From NCBI RefSeq assembly GCF_016765585.1, contig NZ_JAESWC010000009.1, positions 225,244 through 289,243 of the forward strand: a stretch of 64,000 nt of DNA, written 5' to 3'. A program made the translations under genes and the position numbers. The notes under the pieces are model-generated. The model made no database searches. It was given only the letters and a program-made list of their open reading frames with translations, and had not been told where the DNA came from. Within the stretch, counting starts at the first letter, position 1, and each line of letters begins with the position of its first letter. This DNA comes from Clostridium rhizosphaerae. GTDB lineage: Bacteria; Bacillota; Clostridia; Clostridiales; Clostridiaceae. Positions 48,129-57,120 of the stretch are shown piece by piece.

Positions 48129-49766
48129 TTATATAAGCCTGCTGGCAAAGCTTAATCTTTCCTTTAATCTTTCGGTACCCAATACTTTAATCATTTCGTA
48201 TAAATCAGGAGTAGCTGTTTTTTTAGTCAGTGCGATCCTCAATATCATTGCAACATCTCCAATGTGTCCTTTATAGGCAGATGGATTTTTCTTGAAGTTT
48301 TTAACACTAGAGCAGTAACCTAGAGTTTCTCCGAAAGCCTTAAGTTTATTAAACCAGGTTTCTTTATTATCGCTTTCGCAGTATACATTTATATAGCCGC
48401 TTAGAATTTCTTGAATATCATATTTGCTTAAAGCTTTCGGAAAGTTATAGTCTCCATTCTTTGAGTAATACAAATCATCATAAAAGAAGAAAATATCCTC
48501 ACGCACGTCAGACCATTTGCCTATATCTTTTCTTGGTTTTTCAGAGTTTCTTTCTATATTAAAAATTTGTATACAGTAGTTAGAATCAGCCTTTAGAAAA
48601 GCAGCCATTTCTGTATCATACCTTTCACACCAGTTCAAATACAGCTCATATATATCTGAGGACTTCATTAAAGCTATTATATCCTTGCTTATTGCTGTAA
48701 GCTTGTTTAGATCGAATATAGCACCCGTAGCGCTTATTTTGTTGATATCTATTTTGAAGTCCGTATAGGGGCTTAAAGGATTTTCTTTTCTCCAATCTTC
48801 ATAATTTGAATTTATAATATGAAGCAGATATTCTATAACTGCGTTTGGCAGATATCCTTCTTCTTCGTAAAAGCTAAAGGCTAATTCAGGATCTTTTCTT
48901 TTGCTTAGCTTTCTTTTTGAAGTTCCATCCATCTTCATAAGAGTAGGTATGTGAGCATATTTAGGTCTCTCAAAGCCTAGTACATCAAACAGTTGAAGAT
49001 GAATTGGAGTAGAAGAAAGCCATTCTTCACCTCTTACTACATGTGTAGTTCGCATAAGATGATCATCTACAGCATGTGCAAAATGGTAGGTAGGAAGACC
49101 ATCTGTCTTTAATATTACAATATCCTGAATATTTTCTGGCATCTCTATTGTGCCCTTAATTAGGTCGTTAAAGACTATCCTTTTATCTGGACTTCCAGGT
49201 GACTTTAAACGTATTACATAGTTTTTTCCTTCTATTAGATCTTGCTTAACTTCCTCTAGGGTTATATTTCTATGTTTTGCCCAAGGCCCATAGTAACCTG
49301 TATTAACTTTCTTATCTTCTTGAAGTTTTCTTAACTCTTCTAATTCTTCAAGAGTGCAGAAACATGGGTAGGCAAGACCTTTTTCAAGAAGAAATTTTAC
49401 ATAGGTTTTATAAATAGTTTCTCTTTGACTTTGTATATGAGGACCATAGCCAGCGTCTTCATCAAAAGAGATATTATAAGTTTTTAGTCCTCTGATTATT
49501 TCAGAAGTGCTGCCTTGAACTTCTCTCTTTTTATCCGTATCCTCTATTCTTAAATAGAATGTGCCGCCACTTTGATGTGCAAGCCTTTCATAAATAAATG
49601 CAGCAAAAAGACTACCTAAATGAAGAAAACCTGTAGGACTAGGTGCAAATCTAGTAACCATAGCTCCTTTTGGCAAGTCTCTTTTAGGATAAATATTTTC
49701 ATAATAATCAGGACTAGTATTTATATCTGGCAAAAGTAAATCTGCAATTAGTTTATTTTCATTCAT
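48129..49766 (-). CDS. gltX: Glutamyl-tRNA synthetase
   Basis: A 545-residue class I synthetase. The HIGH-type motif is FAPSPTGFLHLGSLFAAF near residue 38 and the KMSKS-type motif is RKLSKRKDPE. It attaches glutamate to tRNA-Glu, possibly also to tRNA-Gln. I choose ATG 49766, preceded by AAAAGGAGGAG. The frame remains open upstream to 50036, but that stretch is T-box leader and repeat sequence, not protein. A Glu-responsive T-box leader (49930-50205) and one structured repeat (49775-49862) lie in its 5' region. Confidence 0.92.
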   Translation of the reverse strand: MNENKLIADLLLPDINTSPDYYENIYPKRDLPKGAMVTRFAPSPTGFLHLGSLFAAFIYERLAHQSGGTFYLRIEDTDKKREVQGSTSEIIRGLKTYNISFDEDAGYGPHIQSQRETIYKTYVKFLLEKGLAYPCFCTLEELEELRKLQEDKKVNTGYYGPWAKHRNITLEEVKQDLIEGKNYVIRLKSPGSPDKRIVFNDLIKGTIEMPENIQDIVILKTDGLPTYHFAHAVDDHLMRTTHVVRGEEWLSSTPIHLQLFDVLGFERPKYAHIPTLMKMDGTSKRKLSKRKDPELAFSFYEEEGYLPNAVIEYLLHIINSNYEDWRKENPLSPYTDFKIDINKISATGAIFDLNKLTAISKDIIALMKSSDIYELYLNWCERYDTEMAAFLKADSNYCIQIFNIERNSEKPRKDIGKWSDVREDIFFFYDDLYYSKNGDYNFPKALSKYDIQEILSGYINVYCESDNKETWFNKLKAFGETLGYCSSVKNFKKNPSAYKGHIGDVAMILRIALTKKTATPDLYEMIKVLGTERLKERLSFASRLI

Positions 49767-49774
49767 ATTATTTC

Positions 49775-49862
49775 TCCTCCTTTTTGTCGGAACACGGGGC
49801 AGTTTAAGCCTGCTCGTTCCCACTCGCAAACTGCCCGTAAAAGTACATTTAGCACTTTTACC
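49775..49862 (-). repeat. Structured repeat between the T-box and gltX start
   Basis: On the minus strand: hairpin 1 GTAAAAGTGC-TAAAT-GTACTTTTAC (with one G-U pair), hairpin 2 GGGCAGTTT ... AAACTGCCC with inner GT-GGGA-AC tip, then CCGTGTTCCGAC and AAAAAGGAGG, the gltX ribosome-binding site. A second AGGAGG lies just before hairpin 1, as between tandem copies at 27118. Confidence 0.88.
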
Positions 49863-49929
49863 TCCTAATCTTTCAATTTTAGGTACCAGCAGTTTGCTAT
49901 GCTTGTTATTATGAGGAATCTGGGTGTTA

Positions 49930-50205
49930 AAATAAAAAAAGTCCTCCGTCCTTAATAGGACGAAAGACTTGCTTCCGCGGTACCACCTAAATTGATAATA
50001 CATCCACTCTGATGAGGTGAAATTATCTCTGCGCACAAGATATTTCAGATCACTCCTTGAATAACGTCAAGGTAACCGTAGGATTTACTTAATTATTTTC
50101 AATCCCATACTCCAAGGCTTCTTTCAAGAAATGCAAACACCGAATTTCCACCAGCATCGGTTCTCTTTAATTTTATAATTTCTCTACTATTCCTCTTCAA
50201 AGTAT
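49930..50205 (-). ncRNA. T-box riboswitch of gltX
   Basis: On the minus strand, the T-box sequence AGGTGGTACCGCGG (49988-49975) is followed by the terminator AAGTC...CGTCC / GGACG...GACTT and a T-run (49973-49934). Upstream are Stem-I-like features including AGTATGGGATTGAAAA, in which GAA is the likely Glu specifier codon. It should let gltX be read through when tRNA-Glu is uncharged. Confidence 0.88.
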
Positions 50206-50367
50206 TTACAAATAATATATTATTGTATTAATTATAAAGTCTTGGATATATATGGTCAATACTTAATTTTATATTTTAAGAAAATTTTTAAAAATATGAA
50301 TTCAAGTATTAACTTATTGTGTGATATAATCATTTTAATAATTATAAAGAGGGGTTCTAGATAAACT

Positions 50368-51321
50368 ATGAAAGTAAGAATGAAGTTTTTAGCAGCGGCA
50401 ATTATAGCCTCAGCTTTGTCTATTTTAATATTTACTAGAAGCTCAGATTTTCTAGTAAGCGAAACTGTAAAAACCTCATCACTGCCTAGAGCAGATATAT
50501 CCTTTTCTGTATTAGGAGATATTCATGAAGATACAGAAAAATTTCAAACAGCCATTTATGATTTATATAAGGTAAGACCGAATATGGATGCGCTTGTTCT
50601 AAATGGAGATGCAGTAGATCAAGGACTTCCTAGTCAATATGATTCAATGAAAAAACTTCTAAGCAAAAACAGCTCAATACTCCCAAAAACAATAATAAAA
50701 AATATAGGAAATCACGAGTTTTTTGATTATAAAAAAGAATATAATACAGCTGAAGATGTTAAGGACTTTATAGGAAGATATCTTCAGTTTGCCGGAGAAG
50801 AGAAGGTTTATCATGATAAATGGATTAAGGGGTTTCATTTTATATCTTTAGGCTCAGAAAATGGAAATACAAAAGATTTTAATTCAGTGAAGGCTTATAT
50901 ATCAAAGGAACAACTTGCGTGGTTTAAAGAAACTATAGCAAAGGATTACGAAAAAGGAAGGCCAATATTTGTATTTCTTCATCAAAATTTAAATTCAAAT
51001 GCTAGTAAAGGCTGGGTTGGAACTGATCAGGCAGAAGATATACGAAAAATTTTGGCACAGTATCCAGAGGCTATATTATTTACATCGCATACACATGCGT
51101 CACTTGAAACTACTAATGTAACTTTGAATCAGCCTTTTACAATGGTTCATACCGGTGCTGTGCATTATACTTTAAAGATTGGGAGCAATGGTGCAAGGGA
51201 GAGAACTGATGATAATTATGGGATATATGTTGAAGTTATAGACAATAAAGTTTATATAAAGGGCAGGGACTTTAATAATAAGACTTGGGTTTTTTCTAAA
51301 GAGATAGTAAATACTAAATAA
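50368..51321 (+). CDS. Exported calcineurin-like metallophosphoesterase
   Basis: A 317-residue protein with an N-terminal hydrophobic helix (FLAAAIIASALSILIFT; signal peptide or anchor). The metallophosphoesterase motifs are in order: LGDIHED (Asp and His), LNGDAVDQG, GNHEF, IFVFLHQNL and SHTHA. The active site is therefore complete and extracellular. Such proteins act on nucleotides, phospholipids or phosphodiesters; no substrate can be named. It is a single gene, with a GAGGGGTTC leader before the ATG. The fold-back element at 51338 lies right after its stop. Confidence 0.85.
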   Translation: MKVRMKFLAAAIIASALSILIFTRSSDFLVSETVKTSSLPRADISFSVLGDIHEDTEKFQTAIYDLYKVRPNMDALVLNGDAVDQGLPSQYDSMKKLLSKNSSILPKTIIKNIGNHEFFDYKKEYNTAEDVKDFIGRYLQFAGEEKVYHDKWIKGFHFISLGSENGNTKDFNSVKAYISKEQLAWFKETIAKDYEKGRPIFVFLHQNLNSNASKGWVGTDQAEDIRKILAQYPEAILFTSHTHASLETTNVTLNQPFTMVHTGAVHYTLKIGSNGARERTDDNYGIYVEVIDNKVYIKGRDFNNKTWVFSKEIVNTK

Positions 51322-51337
51322 GTTTTTATAAAAGTGT

Positions 51338-51646
51338 GGCTGTCTCAAAACAACTTAAACCTACTACGTGGTATTTGAATTCTAGGAAGCTTTCACTTCG
51401 CAGATAAGACTAATAATTAAAAAATTTATAAATCCTAAATCCTGACACGGGGCAACTAAAGAGCAGGCTGTTGCCACAGCCTAAGGTGCCCATGAAAAGT
51501 CATTTAGACTTTTCATCTCTCTTCGTTCAAACAATATAGGATTCTTAACGGCTTTATAAATTTTTTATTTAAAGTCTTATTACTGCTTGTTCAAATGCTT
51601 CTACGTATTCAAATAACACGCTAAGTTTAGTTGTTCTGAGACAGCC
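51338..51646. mobile_element. Fold-back (MITE-like) element with the structured repeat in its centre
   Basis: GGCTGTCTCAAAACAACT (51338-51355) and the matching AGTTGTTCTGAGACAGCC (51629-51646) are inverted ends with one mismatch. About 90 bases further in on each side the arms also pair imperfectly: GTGGTATTTGAATTCTAGGAAGC against a complementary arm near 51590, and AATAATTAAAAAATTTATAAA against one near 51560. A structured repeat copy (51441-51516, minus) sits in the loop. No ORF is present. It lies between convergent genes and could also terminate transcription. Confidence 0.7.
51441..51516 (-). repeat. Structured repeat copy nested in the fold-back element
   Basis: Minus strand: hairpin 1 ATGAAAAGTC-TAAAT-GACTTTTCAT (10 bp, perfect), then GGGCA ... 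TGCCC with an inner GGCTGT-GGCA-ACAGCC hairpin and a CCGTG end. The stem sequences differ from all other copies but the fold is the same. It is the one copy not placed ahead of a gene. Confidence 0.8.
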
Positions 51647-51652
51647 TCTATT

Positions 51653-52426
51653 TTATTTCATGTATTCCATTTTTCTTTCCTTAAAATACACAGGCTTTAA
51701 ATTACATCTGTCAGCGATTTCTAGTGCTATATTAATATTATTTCCAATAGCAGCAGCATTGTGTGCATCGGAGCCAATAGTTACCTGTCTTCCGCCAACC
51801 TCATAAAACCTTCTGTAAATTTTAAGCAGACTATCAGCAGCAACCTTATACCTTAATCTTCTAGTATTTATTTCTAAGGGAATATTGGAAACAACAGCAG
51901 TTTTTAATACTTCATCAATATACTCGGAGAAATCATCGTAATAAATCTCCTTATCTTCATAACGAGCGTATCTTGTAATATAGTCAATATGGCCTAGGCT
52001 GTCTATAAAGTTATGAGATTTAAGGCATTCAAGCATGCAGGTAAGATACTGTTCATAAGTTTCTTTTTTGGTTCTGCCCGCATAAAAATCTTCTCTAAAT
52101 ATATCAATAGTGTCTACTAAGTGTATTGATCCAATGACATAATCAAAAGGGAAACTTTCAATAATCTGTCTGTTCTCTTCTACACAATCGCTTCTCATAC
52201 CCAGTTCAATTCCTAAGAGGGTATTGCTGTTTCTATATTTGTTATATTCGTTAAAGTAGTCTTCAGGGTTAAAGATAAAATTGCCCTTGATTGGATACTT
52301 TAAATCCATATGCTCAGTTATTATAAGTCCTATGTTTAGTTCTTTAGCCTTTTTTACAGCATCCTCTATGTCCATTTTAGAATCAGTAGAGAATTTAGTA
52401 TGTAAATGACTGTCAAATATAATCAT
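51653..52426 (-). CDS. PHP-family phosphatase (histidinol-phosphatase type)
   Basis: A 257-residue PHP-domain protein. Metal-binding motifs: FDSHLHTKFSTDSK at the start, GLIITEHMDLKYP, DYVIGSIHLVDT, SLGHIDYITRY and VTIGSDAHNAAAIG. It resembles HisK/HisJ histidinol-phosphatases, though without a histidine operon around it the true substrate may be another phosphate ester. I choose ATG 52426 with AAGGTG 7 bases upstream; the frame begins with GTG at 52435. It converges with the phosphoesterase gene. Confidence 0.83.
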   Translation of the reverse strand: MIIFDSHLHTKFSTDSKMDIEDAVKKAKELNIGLIITEHMDLKYPIKGNFIFNPEDYFNEYNKYRNSNTLLGIELGMRSDCVEENRQIIESFPFDYVIGSIHLVDTIDIFREDFYAGRTKKETYEQYLTCMLECLKSHNFIDSLGHIDYITRYARYEDKEIYYDDFSEYIDEVLKTAVVSNIPLEINTRRLRYKVAADSLLKIYRRFYEVGGRQVTIGSDAHNAAAIGNNINIALEIADRCNLKPVYFKERKMEYMK

Positions 52427-52591
52427 AATAATCACCTTACTTTAAAAAATATTTTGTATATATAATGCAAAAGTTCTAATACATTATATATATCTATTAT
52501 ATCAAAACAAAAAAATATATTCTTAAAAAATTTTATAAAAAACTATTGCAATATTTCCATCCTATGCTATAATAACAAATGTAGTAAACAT

Positions 52592-52666
52592 TCCGTGGTA
52601 GCTCAATGGCGGAGCATTCGGCTGTTAACCGAAGGGTTGGAGGTTCGAGTCCTCTCCACGGAGCCA
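52592..52666 (+). tRNA. tRNA-Asn (GTT)
   Basis: Acceptor stem TCCGTGG / CCACGGA, D-arm GCTCAATGGC, anticodon arm TTCGG-CTGTTAA-CCGAA with anticodon GTT, T-arm GGAGGTTCGAGTCCTCT, discriminator G and an encoded CCA. Confidence 0.97.
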
Positions 52667-53044
52667 ATTTACTCAAATAATTAACGAACTATTGGTGCGA
52701 AAGCGCTTTTTTTATTTTTTGAGTTAAAACAGGGATGCTCTATCTAGAGTGTCCCTGTTTTAACTTCTTAACTAGATAACTTCTTATATAGATAGCTGCT
52801 TATCTTCTCGTATGATGGTCTTATATACTTTTGATTACTAATATTCGATATAAAGTAAAAGAATATGAATACCAAACTTTAATTGTACATAATGCACTAT
52901 TGAAGCAATTATTTTTGGTTAATCGTTACATAGTGAATATAATATATTTATGATAAACTATTAATATAATCTAAACAAAATATAGTAAGATACATTTAGT
53001 AAGTTGTATGCCTTATTATACCGAATGACAAAGGAGAATGTTTT
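52667..53044 (+). other. Intergenic stretch with a long hairpin
   Basis: I see no gene in these 378 bases. GCGAAAGCGCTTTTTTT near 52697 may be a weak terminator for the tRNA. At 52723-52764 a perfect stem GTTAAAACAGGGA / TCCCTGTTTTAAC has an inner CTCT/AGAG pairing but no T-run after it. The rest is AT-rich and probably holds the nitroreductase promoter; AAAGGAG lies before its ATG. Confidence 0.5.
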
Positions 53045-53665
53045 ATGGAATTATTACAAGCGATTGAATCAAGAAGAAGTATAAGAAAGTTTAAATCAGA
53101 GCCTATTCCTGAAAATTATATTAATGAGTTATTAGAAGCAGGAAGAATAGCACCATCAGGATCAAATCTTCAACCTACGCGTTATGTTGTAATAAAATCT
53201 GAGGAAGCTAGAGCGAAATTAAAAGAATGTACACCTCTTCCTTTTGTATCACAAGCACCAGCTGTAATTGCAGTATGTACAGATGCAGGTGTAGTAGCTA
53301 CAACTGAGATAAGATCAAGAGAACTTATGGAAGCTAATGCTTTTGCAGATACTCCTCTTAATAATACTAAGAATGAAGATGCAGATGCTTATAACAAAAG
53401 AAGAAAGTCAATGGATGAAGCTACTTTAAGAGCATACTTGAATTTAAATGCAGCCATAGCTATAGATCACATAACTTTAAGAGCAGTTGATTTAGGTCTT
53501 GGAAGCTGCTGGGTTATGATGTTCGATAAAGAAAAGGTAAAAAGTCTATTAAACTTAGATGAAAGATATGATGTTGTTGCATTAATACCAGTTGGATACC
53601 CTGATCAAGCTCCAAAGCAAAGACCAAGATTAAGTATGGAAGATGTATTGTTAAAGGAAATATAA
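53045..53665 (+). CDS. Nitroreductase family protein
   Basis: A 206-residue FMN-dependent oxidoreductase. ELLQAIESRRSIRKFKSEPIPE is the FMN-phosphate-binding N-terminus, LEAGRIAPSGSNLQPTRYVVI follows, and LNAAIAIDHITLRAVDLGLGSCWVMMFD and VALIPVGYPDQAPKQRPR are the second FMN site and the closing motif. These enzymes reduce nitroaromatics, quinones or other substrates with NAD(P)H. Its natural substrate is not evident; it is monocistronic and ends at a strong bidirectional terminator. Confidence 0.88.
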   Translation: MELLQAIESRRSIRKFKSEPIPENYINELLEAGRIAPSGSNLQPTRYVVIKSEEARAKLKECTPLPFVSQAPAVIAVCTDAGVVATTEIRSRELMEANAFADTPLNNTKNEDADAYNKRRKSMDEATLRAYLNLNAAIAIDHITLRAVDLGLGSCWVMMFDKEKVKSLLNLDERYDVVALIPVGYPDQAPKQRPRLSMEDVLLKEI

Positions 53666-53683
53666 TATTTAGATAACTATCTT

Positions 53684-53717
53684 AACAGCGCTGCTCTTAT
53701 AAAAGCAGCGCTGTTTG
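53684..53717. terminator. Bidirectional terminator between nitroreductase and ytaF genes
   Basis: AACAGCGCTGCT / AGCAGCGCTGTT, perfect 12-bp stem with an 8-base loop between convergent genes. Confidence 0.85.
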
Positions 53718-53719
53718 GT

Positions 53720-54304
53720 TTATATAAATAATTCATAAATTGCTAGGCAGATTATTATAATGCCTGACAATATGGAGGCAAATTTGCCTATAAGATTTGA
53801 AAAATATTTTTGCCCTAAAAATATTCCTAGTGGTATAAAGACAAAGCTAAATATAAATGTTAGTAGTGAAGTTATCCATAGGTTTATACCTGTAATACTT
53901 GCTCCGATACCCATTCCTATATTATTCACTGCTAAGGCAAGTCCTAATACAAGAGCTTCTCTTGTATCGATTATTCCTGATTTATCTTTATCAATTTTCT
54001 CAGGATCATCCATTATTTGTTCGTAAGAGTTCTTATTATTAGTTTTAAAGGCTTCATATAGGCTCCATAAGCCTAAACAAATCAAGACTATGCTTCCGAG
54101 TGAGTTAGTAAGATGCTTTGGAACAAGGTGGTAGATAGCCTTTCCAAACATCATAGCTCCAAAGGTGCCTAAGCAGGACATAAAGGCCACAATAGCTGAT
54201 TTTAGTATGTTTATTTTAAGATTTTTAATCCCGTAAGCAATGCCTACAGCAAGATTATCAATGTTTGCAGAAAATGCAAATAAGAAAGAGGATAAAATAT
54301 GCAT
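53720..54304 (-). CDS. ytaF: YtaF/MntP-like membrane protein (sporulation-linked)
   Basis: A 194-residue integral membrane protein with two related halves of three helices. The first half starts SSFLFAFSANIDNLAVGIAYGIKN and the second TREALVLGLALAVNNIGMGIGASITG; the Asp and Asn residues in the first helix of each half are typical of the MntP/YtaF group. A cytoplasmic loop (DPEKIDKDKSGIIDT) lies between. YtaF is classed as a sporulation membrane protein and its relative MntP exports manganese. A metal-export role is inferred. It is a single gene on the minus strand. Confidence 0.82.
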   Translation of the reverse strand: MHILSSFLFAFSANIDNLAVGIAYGIKNLKINILKSAIVAFMSCLGTFGAMMFGKAIYHLVPKHLTNSLGSIVLICLGLWSLYEAFKTNNKNSYEQIMDDPEKIDKDKSGIIDTREALVLGLALAVNNIGMGIGASITGINLWITSLLTFIFSFVFIPLGIFLGQKYFSNLIGKFASILSGIIIICLAIYELFI

Positions 54305-54486
54305 AAGAAGTCTCCTATCTTGAAAAATGCTATGTTTATAGGATATTCAAGATAGTATAATTTGGTGACACATTCTATAAGCTTTCTTGGAAGCATAGTA
54401 TAAAATTAATATTATTGCTAATAATATGATATTATTGACAACACTTTCTAATATGTTAGAATAATATATATCAAATAAATATTACA

Positions 54487-54672
54487 CGATGAAAAAAGAA
54501 GAGTAATAATAGTAGCTTTAAAGAGAGACTGTGTTTGGTGCAAACAGTCAGGCGAGTATTATGAAGGGAGCTTTTGAGTGCATAAGTTGTTAAAGCAGGG
54601 CTTTTGCCAACAAGGGTGGAACCGCGGAATTTTTAAATTTCGTCCCTTATGGTAAGGAGTCTTTTTTTATTA
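54487..54672 (+). ncRNA. T-box riboswitch of the glycyl-tRNA synthetase gene
   Basis: The T-box sequence AGGGTGGAACCGCGG is at 54613-54627, followed by a short stem near CCTTATGGTAAGG and a run of seven T (54661-54667). The upstream part contains CAGGCGAGTATTATG, with GGC as a plausible Gly specifier. It should raise synthesis when tRNA-Gly is uncharged. Confidence 0.88.
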
Positions 54673-54701
54673 CAAAAAATTAAATATTGGAGGTAGGTAA
54701 A

Positions 54702-56093
54702 ATGGCAGTTGAAAAGACTATGGATAAGATAGTGGCACTTGCTAAAAACAGAGGATTTGTATTTGCTGGGTCGGAAATATACGGCGGACTTGCAAATGCA
54801 TGGGATTTTGGTCCTCTTGGAGTAGAGTTTAAGAATAATGTTAAAAAAGCTTGGTGGAGAAAGTTTGTTCAAGAAAGTGCATATAATGTTGGAGTTGATA
54901 CAGCAATACTTATGAACAGCCAAGTTTGGGTTGCTTCAGGACACGTTGGAGGTTTCTCAGATCCATTAATGGACTGTAAGGACTGCAAGTCCAGATTTAG
55001 AGCAGATAAATTAGTTGAAGATCATATGACAGAGCAGGGAGCGGAAGTTGCCAGCGCAGATGGCTGGAGCAATGAACAGCTTAAAGGATATATTGAAGAG
55101 CATAATATAGTTTGTCCGAAATGTGGCAAGAAGAATTTTACAGATATAAGAAAGTTCAATCTTATGTTTAAAACCTTTATGGGTATTACAGAAGACTCAA
55201 AGTCAGAGGTGTATTTAAGACCTGAAACAGCGCAAGGTATATTTGTTAACTTTAAAAATGTTCAAAGAACTTCAAGAAAGAAGGTTCCTTTTGGTATAGC
55301 TCAAATAGGAAAATCTTTCAGAAATGAGATAACTCCAGGTAATTTCATATTTAGAACAAGAGAGTTTGAACAGATGGAGCTTGAATTCTTCGTAAGGCCT
55401 GGAACAGATTTAGAATGGTTTGATTATTGGAGAAGCTACTGCTGGAACTTCCTTTTAAATCTTGGTGTTAATAAAGATAATTTAAGAATGAGAGATCATG
55501 CTAAAGAGGAATTGTCCTTCTACAGCAATGCTACTTCTGATATAGAATTCTTATTCCCATTTGGATGGGGTGAGCTTTGGGGAATAGCTGATAGAACAGA
55601 CTATGACCTTAAGAAGCATGCTGAACATTCAGGAGAAGATATGAGCTATCTTGATCCAACAACAAATGAAAAATATGTTCCGTACTGTATAGAACCATCT
55701 CTTGGTGCAGACAGAGTTACACTTGCATTATTATGTGATGCCTATGATGAAGAAACTCTTGAAGATGGTGATGTTAGAAATGTACTTCATTTCCATCCTG
55801 CACTTGCACCATTTAAAGCAGCAATACTTCCATTAAGCAAGAAACTTTCGGAAAAATCAAATGAAGTTTATGATAAGTTAAGAAAGAAGTTTAATGTAGA
55901 ATATGATGAAGCAGGAAGTATAGGCAAGAGATATAGAAGACAGGACGAGATAGGTACGCCTTACTGCATAACTATAGATTTTGATACTTTAGAAGATAAT
56001 ACTGTTACTGTAAGAGATAGAGATACTATGCAGCAGGTTAGATTAAATATTGATGAATTAGAAAAGTTTATTGAAGAAAAATTAGAGTTTTAG
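54702..56093 (+). CDS. glyQS: Glycyl-tRNA synthetase (single-chain class II)
   Basis: A 463-residue alpha2-type enzyme. The core carries [31 protein letters not shown], the zinc-like CxxC...CPKCGKK insertion (about residues 90-150), motif 2 at [25 protein letters not shown] and motif 3 at [17 protein letters not shown]. The anticodon domain follows from about residue 360. I choose ATG 54702, with TTGGAGGTAGG upstream; the frame opens at 54687. It is controlled by the T-box just before it. Some clostridia have a heterotetrameric enzyme instead; this one is the single-chain form. Confidence 0.95.
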   Translation: MAVEKTMDKIVALAKNRGFVFAGSEIYGGLANAWDFGPLGVEFKNNVKKAWWRKFVQESAYNVGVDTAILMNSQVWVASGHVGGFSDPLMDCKDCKSRFRADKLVEDHMTEQGAEVASADGWSNEQLKGYIEEHNIVCPKCGKKNFTDIRKFNLMFKTFMGITEDSKSEVYLRPETAQGIFVNFKNVQRTSRKKVPFGIAQIGKSFRNEITPGNFIFRTREFEQMELEFFVRPGTDLEWFDYWRSYCWNFLLNLGVNKDNLRMRDHAKEELSFYSNATSDIEFLFPFGWGELWGIADRTDYDLKKHAEHSGEDMSYLDPTTNEKYVPYCIEPSLGADRVTLALLCDAYDEETLEDGDVRNVLHFHPALAPFKAAILPLSKKLSEKSNEVYDKLRKKFNVEYDEAGSIGKRYRRQDEIGTPYCITIDFDTLEDNTVTVRDRDTMQQVRLNIDELEKFIEEKLEF

Positions 56094-56096
56094 TTT

Positions 56097-56139
56097 AAAA
56101 GGCTGTATATGGGCAAAGATTCATATATAGCCTTTTATT
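56097..56139 (+). terminator. Terminator after the glycyl-tRNA synthetase gene
   Basis: AAAAGGCTGTATATG pairs with CATATATAGCCTTTT (one G-U), followed by ATTTTATG. Confidence 0.8.
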
Positions 56140-56685
56140 TTATGCATACATTGCAATTGGACTGCATTAACTTTTGTAGTAAAGCTGTCAGGTAACACTA
56201 TACTGTTATCACTAATTATTTTTGAATAGAAATTTAATAATTTTAAATAATTATTGTAAAAGCTGATCATGCCAGTTTTTCTTAATAAGTGGATACTATT
56301 ATTTTTATTGATTTGATGTCTATAAAGCCTTCAAATCATACGGAGGCTAAGTCAGTTGTTATACCTGCAGTAGAATAAATTTGTATAATAGGTGAATTCG
56401 ACAAAGTTCTCTCCTGAGAAGTGCTAAGTTAATTTAATTAAAGAGGCTAAGTTGAAATTATTGAAATGAATAATTTTAGATAAAAAAATTACCGAACATG
56501 GGGGTGTTCGGTAATAAAATGGGGTTTATCATGGGGATATATTATATCTTATTAAAATATGGGGAATTATATTAATGTTTCCTTACGGCACAAGAGTAGT
56601 ATAGCACACTATATTCATGCTTTACAATACTAAAATTAAAAGTTTTTATTTTAAATAAATTCGCACAATTTCGACAATATTCAAT
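56140..56685. other. Gene-free stretch with one clear hairpin
   Basis: No convincing ORF is seen in these 546 bases. At about 56488-56513, TTACCGAAC / GTTCGGTAA pairs around ATGGGGGT. Two further ATGGGG motifs follow within 60 bases. The function is unknown; a small-RNA end or a decayed gene is possible. Confidence 0.45.
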
Positions 56686-56970
56686 TTAATTCATGGAAAT
56701 TAGATATACAAGTGAGCTGCATATTAGGCTAATTATACCTGTGATTAATGTTATAAACCTTGAGTTTCTGTTAATTTTACTTTTATAAACAATTGGTACA
56801 GCACATATAATACCTAGTGGGAGACGAAAATTGTCGTTTATTGTTATGTATACTTGACATAGAATCCAAAGTCCTAAGAGTTTTATCAAGAAATACTCCT
56901 CTTTTTCGTGCTTTTTTATAAACGGAATAAGTACAAGCAGGGAACTTAGAATTAATGTTATTAAAGCCAT
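56686..56970 (-). CDS. Small membrane protein of unknown function
   Basis: About 94 residues, nearly all hydrophobic, with roughly three transmembrane helices (ALITLILSSLLVLIPF, FLIKLLGLWILCQVYITI, FITLITGIISLICSSLVYLI) separated by short basic loops. I prefer the ATG at 56970, behind AAGGTGTGGTGATT, over the upstream start at 56979. No family is recognised. It is divergent from murD. Coding potential is moderate; a chance ORF is not excluded. Confidence 0.55.
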   Translation of the reverse strand: MALITLILSSLLVLIPFIKKHEKEEYFLIKLLGLWILCQVYITINDNFRLPLGIICAVPIVYKSKINRNSRFITLITGIISLICSSLVYLISMN

Positions 56971-57120
56971 AATCACCACACCTTAAATTGATCCCTTCTA
57001 TTTATATGCGTTAAGTTTGTAGAAATTGCTGTAAAAGTGGTATAATTATAGAAGGATTTTAAAGATAATATTTTGGATAATATTGAGTACATATAATGCT
57101 TTAATAAAGGAGAATTTTTC

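Noticed and set aside
49767..50036. N-terminal extension of the gltX reading frame
   Set aside because: The stretch is T-box leader, terminator and structured repeat; the strong AAAAGGAGG and the family N-terminus place the start at 49766.
51653..52426. Firm hisK assignment
   Set aside because: PHP motifs are clear but there is no histidine gene context, so only a family-level call is given.
52723..52764. Terminator after tRNA-Asn
   Set aside because: The stem is strong but the T-run lies before it, not after it, so it does not fit a terminator on the plus strand.
56316..56372. Second ferredoxin-like remnant (frame ending IPAVE)
   Set aside because: Only a few residues are suggestive, and no cluster cysteine is present; too weak to report as a feature.
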